From Oricola nitratireducens (lineage in GTDB: Bacteria > Pseudomonadota > Alphaproteobacteria > Rhizobiales > Rhizobiaceae): a stretch of 64,000 nt of DNA. The notes under the pieces are model-generated. The model was not told where the DNA came from, did no database searches, and saw only the letters and a list, made by a program, of their open reading frames with translations. Where the stretch lies: the NCBI RefSeq assembly GCF_014904745.1, contig NZ_JACZCS010000044.1, forward strand, positions 28,810 through 92,809, in the 5' to 3' direction. The first letter of the stretch is position 1. Each line of letters opens with the position of its first letter. Made by a program: the position numbers and the translations under genes. Of the stretch, positions 27,501 through 35,956 are shown in pieces.

Positions 27501-27954
27501 GACGGCGCTGCTGCAGGTCTCGCAGGGCAAGGACGGGCCGCGCGTTCAGCTTTCGGGCGCCGCGCCCTCGCCGGCGCTTTCGGCCTATGGCAGCCCTTGC
27601 AAGCCGCTCGGCGTGCTCGGCTCGACGCTCGACGACCACACGCTGCATGCCGGATTCCTCGGCGAGGCGGAGGTGATCGCGGTGCCGGTCAACAACGCTT
27701 CCTATTCCGAGGTCGACGGGCTGGTGTGCTTCGCGGTCAAGCTGCAGGCGCATGCCTCGCGCGAACAGAAGACGGCGGCGATGCAGGCGCTCGGCACGTA
27801 CAAGCCGGTGCTGCGCGAATGGGAACAGAGCTTCGGCGAGGACGCCGCGGCCGCGCTGGCGCGCCAGATCTCGCGCGAAAAGCCGGAAAACGTGGTCTTC
27901 CGCCCGAAGGTTTTCGATCCCGCGCTCAGCCAGGACGAACGACAGAGCGCGTGA
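24571..27954 (+). CDS. Giant GlmS-like glutamine amidotransferase / double-SIS protein (1127 aa)
   Basis: It starts MCGIAGFV, so Cys2 is a class II amidotransferase nucleophile after Met removal. The next motif, RGRDSAGIAIH, comes only at residue 160 (about 26 in GlmS), so roughly 134 residues are inserted. HTRWASHGV (about 260) and YALNGDVDNH (about 300) complete the glutaminase site. SIS1 has VIAVSQSGTTTDT (about 574) and VEMSVASTKAFYSQL (about 629); SIS2 starts near 695. The GlmS isomerase signatures ELKHGPLALI and the C-terminal AKSVTVE are not present. About 300 unrelated C-terminal residues follow instead. It probably makes an aminated sugar or similar product, but not certainly glucosamine-6-phosphate. 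Confidence 0.85.
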   Translation: MCGIAGFVTGDFGRSQAETGWLGALSAQVTAMPEGLDAVDTLQKAVEMLEKRFADLMSFATGTAVAFDGDFRARVIALADAFRAQTATLTELSKKGRTDLDPLIESLRDYEWQIREELVAQTDEAVSLMPGEMNSLDGNAMKVALAAEHVLRANDRLEVRGRDSAGIAIHILIPEGALDALPDDLKSDFDARRATLHAGHLSVYLHENGGGNRTLTFVYKTANLVGRLGDNGAALREAIRGDRLLWALAGEAKRASVLSHTRWASHGVISVANCHPHNPSLKQDETSQTGISLGAMYALNGDVDNHVELLAELVTNRQMAIDPAITTDAKIIPIAHRSAGADAGDLLDRFRTAVRRLDGSIAVGSIDPSQPGEAFLAQKGSGQGLHAARLADGWMFASEVYGLCNVARSSFNLARSIAGGSVIRLSGNADEPEMRGVADGTAVAVKPEPIQIFARDIYRGAFDFYLEKEIHDGPESVAKTLRGRYRRSGGLIAFDDLPTDIWASMRKAVARGVSRVYVIGQGTAGVAAVGIAHLIERALGRDTRLSVPVLALRSSEMSAEIDAYDFRNALVIAVSQSGTTTDTNRAVDLARERGATIHAIVNRRNSDLVRKADSVLFTSDGRDVEMSVASTKAFYSQLTAGKLTALFLADALNTMTDVEIAYEMGELERLPGLIDQVLGKEEQIAECANTFAPQARYWAVTGSGVNHIAALEIRIKLSELCYKSIPVDYTEDKKHIDLSTEPLTLVVANDLPGDLVGDVVKEVAIFKAHNGKPIVFATEGADADAFSEYAERVIALPKIGGDLAFVLATVAGHIFGFHAARAIDRAAQLLKTILADLGHVAMGDPGADTGALLEKLDAFIDEGAAGAFNSGLGASDLATLAKLGRNLGRAKDAATAREVAGSALGAVRHIFEETSRPIDTIRHQAKTVTVGTSRPEDALSPAIRDNLAALGISDSRLTFDNRKILAAISRLIDEIEWTALLQVSQGKDGPRVQLSGAAPSPALSAYGSPCKPLGVLGSTLDDHTLHAGFLGEAEVIAVPVNNASYSEVDGLVCFAVKLQAHASREQKTAAMQALGTYKPVLREWEQSFGEDAAAALARQISREKPENVVFRPKVFDPALSQDERQSA

Positions 27955-27979
27955 GAACAGCGATCGCCGGTCCTGTCCG

Positions 27980-28828
27980 TCAAAACGGACGGAAGGCGAC
28001 CGTGTAGAGACGTCCCGAAAACTGCCGGCAAAGGTCCTCGATCACGTCTCCGATCGTCGGATGTTTCAGTACGCCAATGGTTCTTGAGATATTGTACTCG
28101 CTCCTGCGGACCGTCATATCCGTCAAGATCGTCGGCACGGTGGCGGCCAGCGGATAGCCGGCCTCGAAGTGGATGGCCTTCAGGCCTTCGCGCGTCGGAC
28201 CATATGCGGCAACCCCGTGCGGGCTGACGGCGAAGAACCGTAATTCGGCTTCGGGATTGTTCGCGAACGCGAGTTCGGAAAGCTGAATAGAGGTTGCGAC
28301 ATCGGCAAGGCTGGGAAGCGCAAACGCGACCGGCAACAATTCATGCCGAGGGATCTCGGCGGCGGGATAATCCAGCGGCAGTATCCCGTACTCCCAACCG
28401 GCAGCCGCATAATATGTCTCCGGATGAAAGTGATAGATGTGGACAACCGTGTAGGTCTCGACGATGTGTTCCAGATAATCCGCGTCGACCTCGACCTCGG
28501 AATCGTCTGGCAGGGCCAGCTCATGGAAACCGACCTCGATCCAGGTTTCGATATCGGGGATGTAAGCCCATTGCTCTTCGAAACTGGACCGGCGGACGAG
28601 GCTCGCGATCTGCGTAATACCCGCTTCCTCACCCGTCCTGACCACGGTGCGGACTTCATTCGCGCTGTTGGTTTCCAGTGCCGGCAGTTCGCGATACGGC
28701 TTCTCGGATGGCGGGAGGTTCAAAGCGACCAGGTCGTCATGTTTCTGCGCGGATGCGACAGCGATTGCCCCTCCTAACACTAGAGCAGCGACAATGGGGA
28801 GCCTTCCCGCTGTGTTTCCGCCGATCAT
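27980..28828 (-). CDS. Secreted protein of unknown function
   Basis: The 282-residue product has a signal peptide (residues 1-27, IVAALVLGGAIAVASAQ). The mature part has no domain I can name with confidence. It contains VVHIYHFHPETYY and, 40 residues later, LPSLADVATSI and FFAVSPHGVAAYGPT. HxHP and SxxD in that order, followed by a beta strand ending in a tyrosine, recall the JAMM/MPN metallopeptidase layout, but the spacing is too long. Its 3' end faces the GlmS-like gene, with a small GTCCGT/ACGGAC hairpin at 27975-27990. Confidence 0.65.
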   Translation of the reverse strand: MIGGNTAGRLPIVAALVLGGAIAVASAQKHDDLVALNLPPSEKPYRELPALETNSANEVRTVVRTGEEAGITQIASLVRRSSFEEQWAYIPDIETWIEVGFHELALPDDSEVEVDADYLEHIVETYTVVHIYHFHPETYYAAAGWEYGILPLDYPAAEIPRHELLPVAFALPSLADVATSIQLSELAFANNPEAELRFFAVSPHGVAAYGPTREGLKAIHFEAGYPLAATVPTILTDMTVRRSEYNISRTIGVLKHPTIGDVIEDLCRQFSGRLYTVAFRPF

Positions 28829-29118
28829 CCCTGCTCTTCGCCGGTTTTTTTACCTAGTGTAGGCTTTTAACAACAAGCCGGCCATTCGAGGCCTGCCACA
28901 GTCGTTACAGCAGGGCAATCGCCTGAATTGATTCCCACCCGTTCAGACTTCGTTAACCTCAAGTTATTGCAAAGAAATACAAGTTGAGGCGAACCCCGCC
29001 TCCTTTCCTTGACATCGCGCAAAAAGCGGTTCGAGTATGATTACCCTACGTCAACTAAAATCACAAAAACAAAAGAGGCGTGCACGGAGAGCCGGTAAAC
29101 TGATCAGGGAGCGGCGCG

Positions 29119-32100
29119 ATGAACGAGACGCATGACCAATACATGGCCGCGGATGCGTCCATCTTCGAGTCGATTCCGCGCCGCGCCGATATTCTGGGCG
29201 GAGCCAACACCGGCAACACCGCGTTGGCGACCCGGCTGGAGATGAACCTGCCGGGAAGCCTCGCCGACGCGCCACCGACGCTGGCGTTCGACCGGGTGCG
29301 CGAGGTCGACCTGCCCTGGGCCGCGCTGATCGAGGCGATGGGCCGCCACAAGGACGGGGCGATGACCGGCACGGCGCCGCTGCGGTCCTATTTCGAACGG
29401 TCATGGTGGGACGGAGACCGCCCGAAACCCGCCGCGGAAGACCTGCAAAAACTGGTCGACGACGGATTGATCACGATCCTGCCCGGATCCGGCGACAACG
29501 CCGCGACCTTCTTCAGCTACGGCGAAGTCACCGAGGACGACAAGACCGTGCCGAAAGGCGAGCCGGTCACCGCGGGCATCGTCCTCCGGCACGGCGTCTC
29601 GGGACGCCACTACCTGATCGAGACGACGGAGGAGGACGGCAAGGCAGGGGATGTCGCGACGCCAGAGGGCTATGCCGATTTCTGGGAGAACCGGGCCGAG
29701 GCCGCAACGATGGTCTTCGCGTCGGAAGCCGACGTCGCCGACAGCCAGACCCGGTTCGAGGAACTGGATCTGCGCGCAATCTTTATCGAGCGCCGCTTTC
29801 GCGAATTGAAGATCATGCAGGAAGTCGTGACGGCGGCGAGCGCGAAGGCGGCCGGCGCGTTGGACGGCATTCTCGAACAGGGGGCCGGCCCGGACCTCAA
29901 TTTCGAGGCGATGGACGCCGTGCAGGCGCGCTATGTCAGCATCCGCCTCGGACCGTACAGGATCCGGCGGAGCCTGCTGCAGTTGAAGCGGCAGGCGGCG
30001 CAGATGGGCTATCTGCTTTTTCTCGGCGACGAGCCGGACATGAGGGTGACCACGCCGGCCACGGAAAGCGAACCGGCCGTCTACGGGATGAGCGTCAAGT
30101 TTCCCGATGGCGAAGACAAGGACGTGGTGGCGGGCGAGCTCTACACGACGTTCAAGCGGGCATGCGCCTACACGGTGACGCACGAGAAATCGATCGTTCG
30201 CAATATCGGCGAGAGCATCGTCTACGGCTTCAAGCGGCTGTTCGGCGGCAAGACCGAGAAGCGGACGACGACCTATACGGAAACCAGGTCCAAGATCGTC
30301 AAGGACTACCAGAAGGTCGACACGCTGACGGACCCGCTCAGCAAACGGGTACTGGAAATTCGCTCGCAAGGCCGGGAAGTGTTCGTCTTCAACGAAACGC
30401 CGGCGGGCTACCTGACGGATGACGGCATGTCGCTCGCCGGTGTGATGACGCGGTGCGACCTTGACGAGGATTACCGGCGCAAATGCGTGGCGATGCTGCC
30501 GGTCTACGAACAGGGCTTTTCCATCGAACGCCCCGTCGTCGCCTACAACATCTTCGAGCGGCCCTTGCCCGGCATCCTGCCGAGCCGGCTGCCGCGCCTC
30601 TTCATCGAGGAGGCGCTCAGCTACCGCACCGCATGGAAGGGAACCGAGCTCGGCGAACTGGTGAACGCGATCAACCTCGCGCCGGGCGAGGAGCGCGAAA
30701 TCAGCATCACCCAATCCTTCCAGGAGGAGCGTGCAAGCAGCGAGACGCGCACCTCGGTCAGCGAGCTCAATTCCTCGTCGACCACCGACATGGCGACCGA
30801 GATGGAAACGATCGCGCGCACGGAAAACGAGTTCAGCGCCCATGCGGAAGGAAGCCAGGAGGCATCGGCCGGAGGCCCGCTCGGCGGCGCGATCACCGGA
30901 TCGGTGTCATCGAAATTCAGTTACGGTGCGTCCGACACGCTGAAGAGCTTCAACCAGTCGATGAACAAGGTGGCCAAGAAGGCGGCGACCTCGATCAGCA
31001 AGAAGGCCCGGCTCGACGTCAGCACCACGAGCAGCACGACGACGACCGTGTCGACCAGCGACAGCACGGTCATCAGGATGTCGAACATCAACAAGGGCCG
31101 GACGCTGAACCTGATGTTCTACCGGGTCTACAACCGCTATGCTACGGGGCTGTTCGTCGAGACTATCAGCTTCGGGGTGACGTCGGGCGTGGAGCTGATC
31201 GCGGGCAGCGGCGTCTACGAGACCCGCACCTTCCGGCCGGACCGGATCGGCGAGATGCTCGACATGTTCAAGCGCACGCCGTTGCCGTTCAACAACGCGC
31301 CGTCAGCGATGGCGCAGTACCAGAGCACGATCCTCGACACGGTCCTGCGGCAACTGGAAATGGAATATCTGGCTGCTCCGGCGCAAGACGGCGCGGGCGA
31401 AGAGGACGCGGCGGCCTGGGGCAATGGCGATACCGGGCCGCTCAGCGCCTTGAAGGCGCCGGAAACGCTCGGCGGGTCCAGCAATGTCGTGAAGATGGCA
31501 AGCCACCTGGCGGAAACGATCTTCGGGCCGGCGCGCGCCGCGCCCGCGGCGAAAAAGGGCCTCATGAGCGCCGCGCCGGTCGACCAGGCGGCCCTCGACA
31601 AACGGATCGCACAGGTCGAAGCCGGCCTGCAGGAGATCGAACTGGCGTCGGCGCCGCTCGGCGGCGACACGGGCAAAGGCTCGGACCTGCTGATCGCATC
31701 CGGCGGCCTCTATCTCGACGCGCTCGTCGGATCGCGCCCGAGCACCGAGCCCTATTCCGAAGAGATGCGGGCGCAGGAAGTCCGCAAGAGCGCGGCAGAA
31801 GTCGTGCGGGCGGAGGCCGAGGCGCAATATTCGCTCGCCCAGGCGCGCCGAATCGCCCGCATGCCGGCGGGCGGCAATCCTGCCGGCAACCTGCTGACCG
31901 GCGTTCATGTGCTGGAGGAGCCGGGGCTAAACCTGCTGACGCTGGGCTTCCTGCTGCCATTGCCGAGCGGACAATGGGTCGTCTGCGTCGACGGCGAACC
32001 GGTGACCGACGGGGAGATCCCGCAGGATCAGTTGCAGCGCACGAGCGTCGTCCTGAAACTGTCGCGCCGGCCACCGCATCGCAAGCCGGACTGGGCGAAG

Positions 32101-32169
32101 GCCCCGGACCTGATGCGGCGGGTGACCGTGCGCAACACGCAAACGCAGGACGAGATCGCGCCGGTCTGA
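29119..32169 (+). CDS. Large protein of unknown function (1016 aa)
   Basis: A single continuous frame encodes 1016 residues with codon use like its neighbours. There is no signal peptide or clear membrane segment. Residues about 520-680 hold an APGEEREISITQSFQEER segment, a Ser/Thr-rich stretch (STTSSTTTTVSTSDST near 633), and RTLNLMFYRVYNRY. Residues about 825-915 are Ala/Glu-rich and likely helical. I recognise no catalytic motif. The gene stands alone, with 290 bp of non-coding DNA upstream containing TTGACA at 29009-29014 and a small GAGGCG/CGCCTC hairpin at 28986-29002. It may be a structural or surface-assembly protein, which is a guess. Confidence 0.75.
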   Translation: MNETHDQYMAADASIFESIPRRADILGGANTGNTALATRLEMNLPGSLADAPPTLAFDRVREVDLPWAALIEAMGRHKDGAMTGTAPLRSYFERSWWDGDRPKPAAEDLQKLVDDGLITILPGSGDNAATFFSYGEVTEDDKTVPKGEPVTAGIVLRHGVSGRHYLIETTEEDGKAGDVATPEGYADFWENRAEAATMVFASEADVADSQTRFEELDLRAIFIERRFRELKIMQEVVTAASAKAAGALDGILEQGAGPDLNFEAMDAVQARYVSIRLGPYRIRRSLLQLKRQAAQMGYLLFLGDEPDMRVTTPATESEPAVYGMSVKFPDGEDKDVVAGELYTTFKRACAYTVTHEKSIVRNIGESIVYGFKRLFGGKTEKRTTTYTETRSKIVKDYQKVDTLTDPLSKRVLEIRSQGREVFVFNETPAGYLTDDGMSLAGVMTRCDLDEDYRRKCVAMLPVYEQGFSIERPVVAYNIFERPLPGILPSRLPRLFIEEALSYRTAWKGTELGELVNAINLAPGEEREISITQSFQEERASSETRTSVSELNSSSTTDMATEMETIARTENEFSAHAEGSQEASAGGPLGGAITGSVSSKFSYGASDTLKSFNQSMNKVAKKAATSISKKARLDVSTTSSTTTTVSTSDSTVIRMSNINKGRTLNLMFYRVYNRYATGLFVETISFGVTSGVELIAGSGVYETRTFRPDRIGEMLDMFKRTPLPFNNAPSAMAQYQSTILDTVLRQLEMEYLAAPAQDGAGEEDAAAWGNGDTGPLSALKAPETLGGSSNVVKMASHLAETIFGPARAAPAAKKGLMSAAPVDQAALDKRIAQVEAGLQEIELASAPLGGDTGKGSDLLIASGGLYLDALVGSRPSTEPYSEEMRAQEVRKSAAEVVRAEAEAQYSLAQARRIARMPAGGNPAGNLLTGVHVLEEPGLNLLTLGFLLPLPSGQWVVCVDGEPVTDGEIPQDQLQRTSVVLKLSRRPPHRKPDWAKAPDLMRRVTVRNTQTQDEIAPV

Positions 32170-32214
32170 CGTTCCGGAAAGACCGGGCGCCGGAAGATGT
32201 ACGATTTCACCCGC

Positions 32215-32586
32215 TCAGGCGGCGCCTTCGAGAAGAACACGTTCTTCCGCCGTGAAAACGCGGGCGCGGGCGAGAAAGCGCTTCTCGCGTCCGTTGTCGA
32301 GCGAGAACATCCCGCCTCTCCCGGGTACGACATCGAGAATGAGTTGCGTGTATTTCCAGACCTCGAATTGCGGGCCTGAAATATAGACGGGAACGCCGTC
32401 GACCTCCCCGAGTTTCACGTCTCCGCTTCCGATATGGAAATCGGACGCGGGATAGCACATCGGCGAGGATCCGTTGCAGCAACCGCCGGACTGATGAAAG
32501 AGGATGTCGGGATGGTCCCGCCGGATTTCGGCGATCAGGGCGCGCGCGGCGTCGGTCGCCTCGACGCGATTCGGCTGCTCGGTCAT
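32215..32586 (-). CDS. DUF779 family protein
   Basis: The 123-residue product carries the DUF779 signature HQSGGCCNGSSPMCY, with conserved cysteines likely to bind a metal, and GPQFEVWKYTQLILDVVPG. DUF779 genes almost always accompany aldehyde or alcohol dehydrogenases. Here it lies 65 bp downstream of an aldehyde dehydrogenase on the same strand, so the two probably form an operon. The biochemical role is not established. Confidence 0.9.
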   Translation of the reverse strand: MTEQPNRVEATDAARALIAEIRRDHPDILFHQSGGCCNGSSPMCYPASDFHIGSGDVKLGEVDGVPVYISGPQFEVWKYTQLILDVVPGRGGMFSLDNGREKRFLARARVFTAEERVLLEGAA

Positions 32587-32651
32587 GGCACCCTCCGTTC
32601 GGTGGATGGCGGGGCCTCTTTCGAGGCCCCGTGCTTCCTGGGAGGAAGCAA

Positions 32652-34175
32652 TCAGAAGAAGCCGAGCTTGTTCGGATTGTAGCTGACCAGCATGTTCTTG
32701 GTCTGCTGATAGTGGTCGAGCATCATCTTGTGGGTCTCGCGTCCGATGCCCGACTGCTTGTAGCCGCCGAACGCCGCGTGCGCCGGATAGGCGTGGTAAT
32801 TGTTGACCCAGACCCGGCCGGCCTGAATGGCCCGGCCGAAGCGGTAGCAGGTGTTCTGGTCGCGCGACCAGACGCCGGCGCCGAGGCCGTAAAGCGTGTC
32901 GTTGGCGATCGAGAGCGCCTCGTCCTCGTCCTTGAATGTGGTCACCGAAACGACCGGGCCGAAGATCTCCTCCTGGAAGATGCGCATCTTGTTGTTGCCG
33001 CGAAAGATTGTCGGCTTGATGTAGTAGCCGCCCGACAACTCGCCGCCCAGATCGGCCTCGCCGCCGCCGGTCAGCACCTCGGCGCCTTCCTGGCGGCCGA
33101 TGTCGAGATAGGAGAGGATTTTCTCCTTCTGCTCCTCGGAAGCCTGCGCGCCCATCATCGTCCCCGCAGCGCGGGGGTCGCCCATGACGATGGCCTCGGT
33201 GCGCCGGATCGCGCGCTCGATGAAGGCGTCATAGATATCTTCGTGGATCAGCGCGCGCGACGGACAGGTACAGACCTCGCCCTGATTGAGCGCGAACATG
33301 ACAAATCCCTCGATCGCCTTGTCGAGAAAGGCGTCGTCCTCGCGCATCACGTCCTTGTGGAAGATGTTCGGCGACTTGCCGCCCAGTTCCAGCGTGACCG
33401 GGATCAGGTTTTCGGTCGCGTATTGCATGATCAGCCGGCCGGTGGTCGTCTCGCCGGTAAAGGCGATCTTGGCGATGCGCGGCGAGGACGCCAGCGGCTT
33501 GCCCGCTTCGATTCCGAACCCGTTGACGATGTTCAGGACGCCGGCAGGCAGCACGTCGGCGATCAGTTCGGCGAAGACCATGATCGCTGCAGGCGTCTGC
33601 TCCGCGGGCTTGAGGACCACGCAATTGCCGGCGGCCAGCGCGGGCGCGAGCTTCCACACCGCCATCAGAAGCGGGAAGTTCCAGGGAATGATCTGGCCGA
33701 CCACACCCAGCGGCTCGTGAAAGTGATAGGCGACCGTGTCGTCGTCGAGTTCGCTCATCGTGCCTTCCTGGGCACGCAGGACACCGGCGAAATAGCGGAA
33801 ATGATCGACTGCCAGCGGCAGGTCGGCGGCCATGGTCTCGCGGATCGCCTTGCCATTGTCCCAAGTCTCGCAAGTTGCGAGATGGTCGAGATTGGCCTCC
33901 ATGATGTCGGCGATCTTGAGCAGCGCCTGGGCCCGCTCGGTCGGCGAGGTCCTGCCCCAGGCATCCCTGGCGGCGTGCGCGGCGTCGAGCGCGAGATTGA
34001 TGTCATCGGCATCGGAGCGCGCGATCTCGCAGATCACCTGGCCGGTGATCGGCGTCGTGTTCTCGAAATAGCGGCCGTTGACCGGCGCGACGAATTTGCC
34101 GCCAATAAAATTTTCGTAGCGCGACTTGAAGGGCGAAACGAACTGGCCCGCTTCGGGGCTGGTCATGACATTCAT
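32652..34175 (-). CDS. Aldehyde dehydrogenase (acetaldehyde type, AldB-like)
   Basis: The 507-residue NAD(P)-dependent enzyme shows all class landmarks: [30 protein letters not shown], the general-base Glu in [13 protein letters not shown], the catalytic Cys in [20 protein letters not shown], and [10 protein letters not shown]. The C-terminus [20 protein letters not shown] and the DUF779 partner point to the acetaldehyde/AldB group. The ATG at 34175 has a strong GGAGGAG ribosome site. A perfect 9-bp inverted repeat at 34273-34296 lies about 100 bp upstream. Confidence 0.92.
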   Translation of the reverse strand: MNVMTSPEAGQFVSPFKSRYENFIGGKFVAPVNGRYFENTTPITGQVICEIARSDADDINLALDAAHAARDAWGRTSPTERAQALLKIADIMEANLDHLATCETWDNGKAIRETMAADLPLAVDHFRYFAGVLRAQEGTMSELDDDTVAYHFHEPLGVVGQIIPWNFPLLMAVWKLAPALAAGNCVVLKPAEQTPAAIMVFAELIADVLPAGVLNIVNGFGIEAGKPLASSPRIAKIAFTGETTTGRLIMQYATENLIPVTLELGGKSPNIFHKDVMREDDAFLDKAIEGFVMFALNQGEVCTCPSRALIHEDIYDAFIERAIRRTEAIVMGDPRAAGTMMGAQASEEQKEKILSYLDIGRQEGAEVLTGGGEADLGGELSGGYYIKPTIFRGNNKMRIFQEEIFGPVVSVTTFKDEDEALSIANDTLYGLGAGVWSRDQNTCYRFGRAIQAGRVWVNNYHAYPAHAAFGGYKQSGIGRETHKMMLDHYQQTKNMLVSYNPNKLGFF

Positions 34176-34272
34176 GGATATACTCCTCCTGGAACCGGAC
34201 CGTTCCGGTGTGCCGGTCCATATGCAGGAGGTGACGCAGCTGCGCATCCGGCGCCGGAAAAGCGGCGCTCGG

Positions 34273-34296
34273 AACTGTCTCGCTGCTGAGACAGTT
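34273..34296. promoter_or_regulatory. Inverted repeat upstream of ALDH (likely activator site)
   Basis: AACTGTCTC (34273-34281) and GAGACAGTT (34288-34296) are perfect 9-bp inverted arms around GCTGCT, about 100 bp before the ALDH start. The position suits an upstream activator site, and the GAF-Fis regulator at 34789-35790 is the obvious candidate to bind it. Between it and the gene, 34241-34257 on the minus strand has GG-N10-GC like a sigma-54 promoter, but only about 12 of 17 positions fit. Confidence 0.55.
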
Positions 34297-34342
34297 CGAC
34301 GAAGAAACAGGAGAACGCCCGCTGTCAACGGCCCCGCAGATG

Positions 34343-34645
34343 TCAGTTCATGCGCTCAACGACGACTTCGCCGGAGGCCGGATCGGTCACGCCGAGGCCT
34401 CCGCCGAGATCCTCGAGACGGTCCCTGAACTCGTCCAGCGTCGCGATCATCGCCGGGCGCGCTGCGGCCAGCGCGTCCATTCCGGTCCATTCGCCGACGA
34501 TGAAATATTCGCGTTCGCCGGTCTTGACCACGCGGAGCGTCTTCAATCCGGGCATTTCCGCGAGGGCGCGGCTGCGGTGAAGATCGAGATAGGCATCCTC
34601 TTCGCCGGGTTTCACTTTCATGCGTACGATGTTGTATGCCGTCAT
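34343..34645 (-). CDS. Antibiotic biosynthesis monooxygenase-like (ABM) protein
   Basis: The 100-residue product ([20 protein letters not shown]) has the dimeric alpha-beta barrel fold of the ABM family ([40 protein letters not shown]). The function is unknown; such proteins range from haem-degrading to quinone-forming monooxygenases. The start at 34645 has a GGGAGGAA ribosome site. It sits between the ALDH and its likely regulator on the same strand, so it may belong to the same pathway. Confidence 0.75.
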   Translation of the reverse strand: MTAYNIVRMKVKPGEEDAYLDLHRSRALAEMPGLKTLRVVKTGEREYFIVGEWTGMDALAAARPAMIATLDEFRDRLEDLGGGLGVTDPASGEVVVERMN

Positions 34646-34788
34646 GGCTTCCTCCCTGCATTCCGCCAATCGTGCCGCCGGCGGTGAACATGACCGACAA
34701 CGCGCCGGGCGCTTATGTCGCGGAGCGGCGCCGGCGTGATCCGGCGTCCTTGCAGGATACCACGCCGGCCTGGAGCTGTCGCGCTACA

Positions 34789-35790
34789 TTACGCTAGGGA
34801 ATGTCGTCGAGCCTCGCCGCGGGACAGGCCGCGGCGGCGCTGTTGGAGCGCGGAACGTTTCATCCGGCGATAAAGCGTCGCGCGTGCGATGCCGAGCGCG
34901 CGCGCCGCCTCCGAGAGGTTCCCGTCGGCACGCGCGATGGCACGCACGAGAGCCGCGCGCTCCGCCTTCTCGAAGCCGGTCGGCCCATCCGGCCTGCCCA
35001 GCAGATCCGAAGCCGGCCGCGGCCGGATCGTCTCGTCCGTTCCGAGCCCGAACACACGGCGCGCGGCGCGCGTGGCACCAATCACGAGGTCGTCCTGGTC
35101 GACGGCGAGAAGGACGGCGCCATCGGCGTCCCGGTCCGGCGCGACGATTATGCGCGCGTCGGTAAACGAGGCCCGGAAATGATCCGTCTCGATCTGCTGC
35201 GCCGCCTGCGCCACCGTTGCCGCGATCAGCCGGGTGAACGCCTCGGTCTGGTCCGCCCGGCACGACGACACGTCCAGCGCCGCGAGTATCTTTCCGTCAG
35301 GTCCGTATATCGGCGCATCCATGCAACTCATCATCGTGTTGCGGGCGTGGAAGTGCTCGCCGCGATGAATGACGACCTGCCGCTGTTCCGCGAGACAAGT
35401 GCCGATGCCGTTTGTGCCTTCCGCCGCTTCGCTCCAGTCGGCGCCGCTCCACAGGCCCCAGTCCTGGAACACGTTTGCATCTGCGCCCATGCTGCGCTGG
35501 TCGAGAATGACGCCGTCGGCGTCGGTCAGCAGCACACAGCATCCGGAGTTGCCGACAAGTCCGAACAGATGGTCCAGTTTCGGCGCCGCGATCGTCATGA
35601 ACCGGTCCATGGCGGAACGGCGCAATTTCAACGATGCTTCATCGATGCGTTCGGGGGCGCGTTCGTTTGCCGGATCGAGGCGGTGATTGAGCAGCGAACG
35701 CCGCCACGACGCGGCCAGCCGCGAGACCGCCGCAGCGGTCGGCGAATTCACCGTGCTGATCACCTTGTCGACGTGATGCGGTTGCGCCAC
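34789..35790 (-). CDS. GAF domain regulator with Fis-type HTH, lacking AAA+ (AcoR-like)
   Basis: The 333-residue product has an AcoR-type N-terminal sensor (SWRRSLLNHRLDPANERAPE, then a GAF domain with CVLLTDADGVILDQRSMGAD, EGTNGIGTCLAEQRQVVIHR and PIYGPDGKILAALDVSS). A C-terminal Fis-type helix-turn-helix follows (AIARADGNLSEAARALGIAR and ATLYRRMKR). The central AAA+ sigma-54 module present in AcoR (about 650 aa) is absent, so it cannot activate sigma-54 polymerase in the usual way. The start is a GTG at 35790 with a GGAGGAG site. It probably controls the ALDH. Confidence 0.85.
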   Translation of the reverse strand: MAQPHHVDKVISTVNSPTAAAVSRLAASWRRSLLNHRLDPANERAPERIDEASLKLRRSAMDRFMTIAAPKLDHLFGLVGNSGCCVLLTDADGVILDQRSMGADANVFQDWGLWSGADWSEAAEGTNGIGTCLAEQRQVVIHRGEHFHARNTMMSCMDAPIYGPDGKILAALDVSSCRADQTEAFTRLIAATVAQAAQQIETDHFRASFTDARIIVAPDRDADGAVLLAVDQDDLVIGATRAARRVFGLGTDETIRPRPASDLLGRPDGPTGFEKAERAALVRAIARADGNLSEAARALGIARATLYRRMKRSALQQRRRGLSRGEARRHSLA

Positions 35791-35956
35791 TTATCGTCTC
35801 CTCCGACCCGGCCGCACCTTCCCGATACCATTGTGCAGCGGAAATGCCAATTTGGACCAAGGGACGATACGCATATGCGCGACCGCCCGCGCGCGACGGG
35901 CGATCGTCGGGACGAAGGACGGGCGCGCGACCGAAACCGCCTGAGGCGGGCCGGTG

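Noticed and set aside
34241..34257. A sigma-54 promoter for the ALDH
   Set aside because: GG and GC are spaced correctly, but the surrounding bases fit poorly, and the neighbouring regulator lacks the AAA+ domain needed to activate sigma-54 polymerase.
32631..34289. A 552-residue frame on the plus strand opposite the aldehyde dehydrogenase
   Set aside because: It is an antisense shadow; the ALDH on the minus strand has all catalytic motifs, a strong ribosome site and a DUF779 partner.
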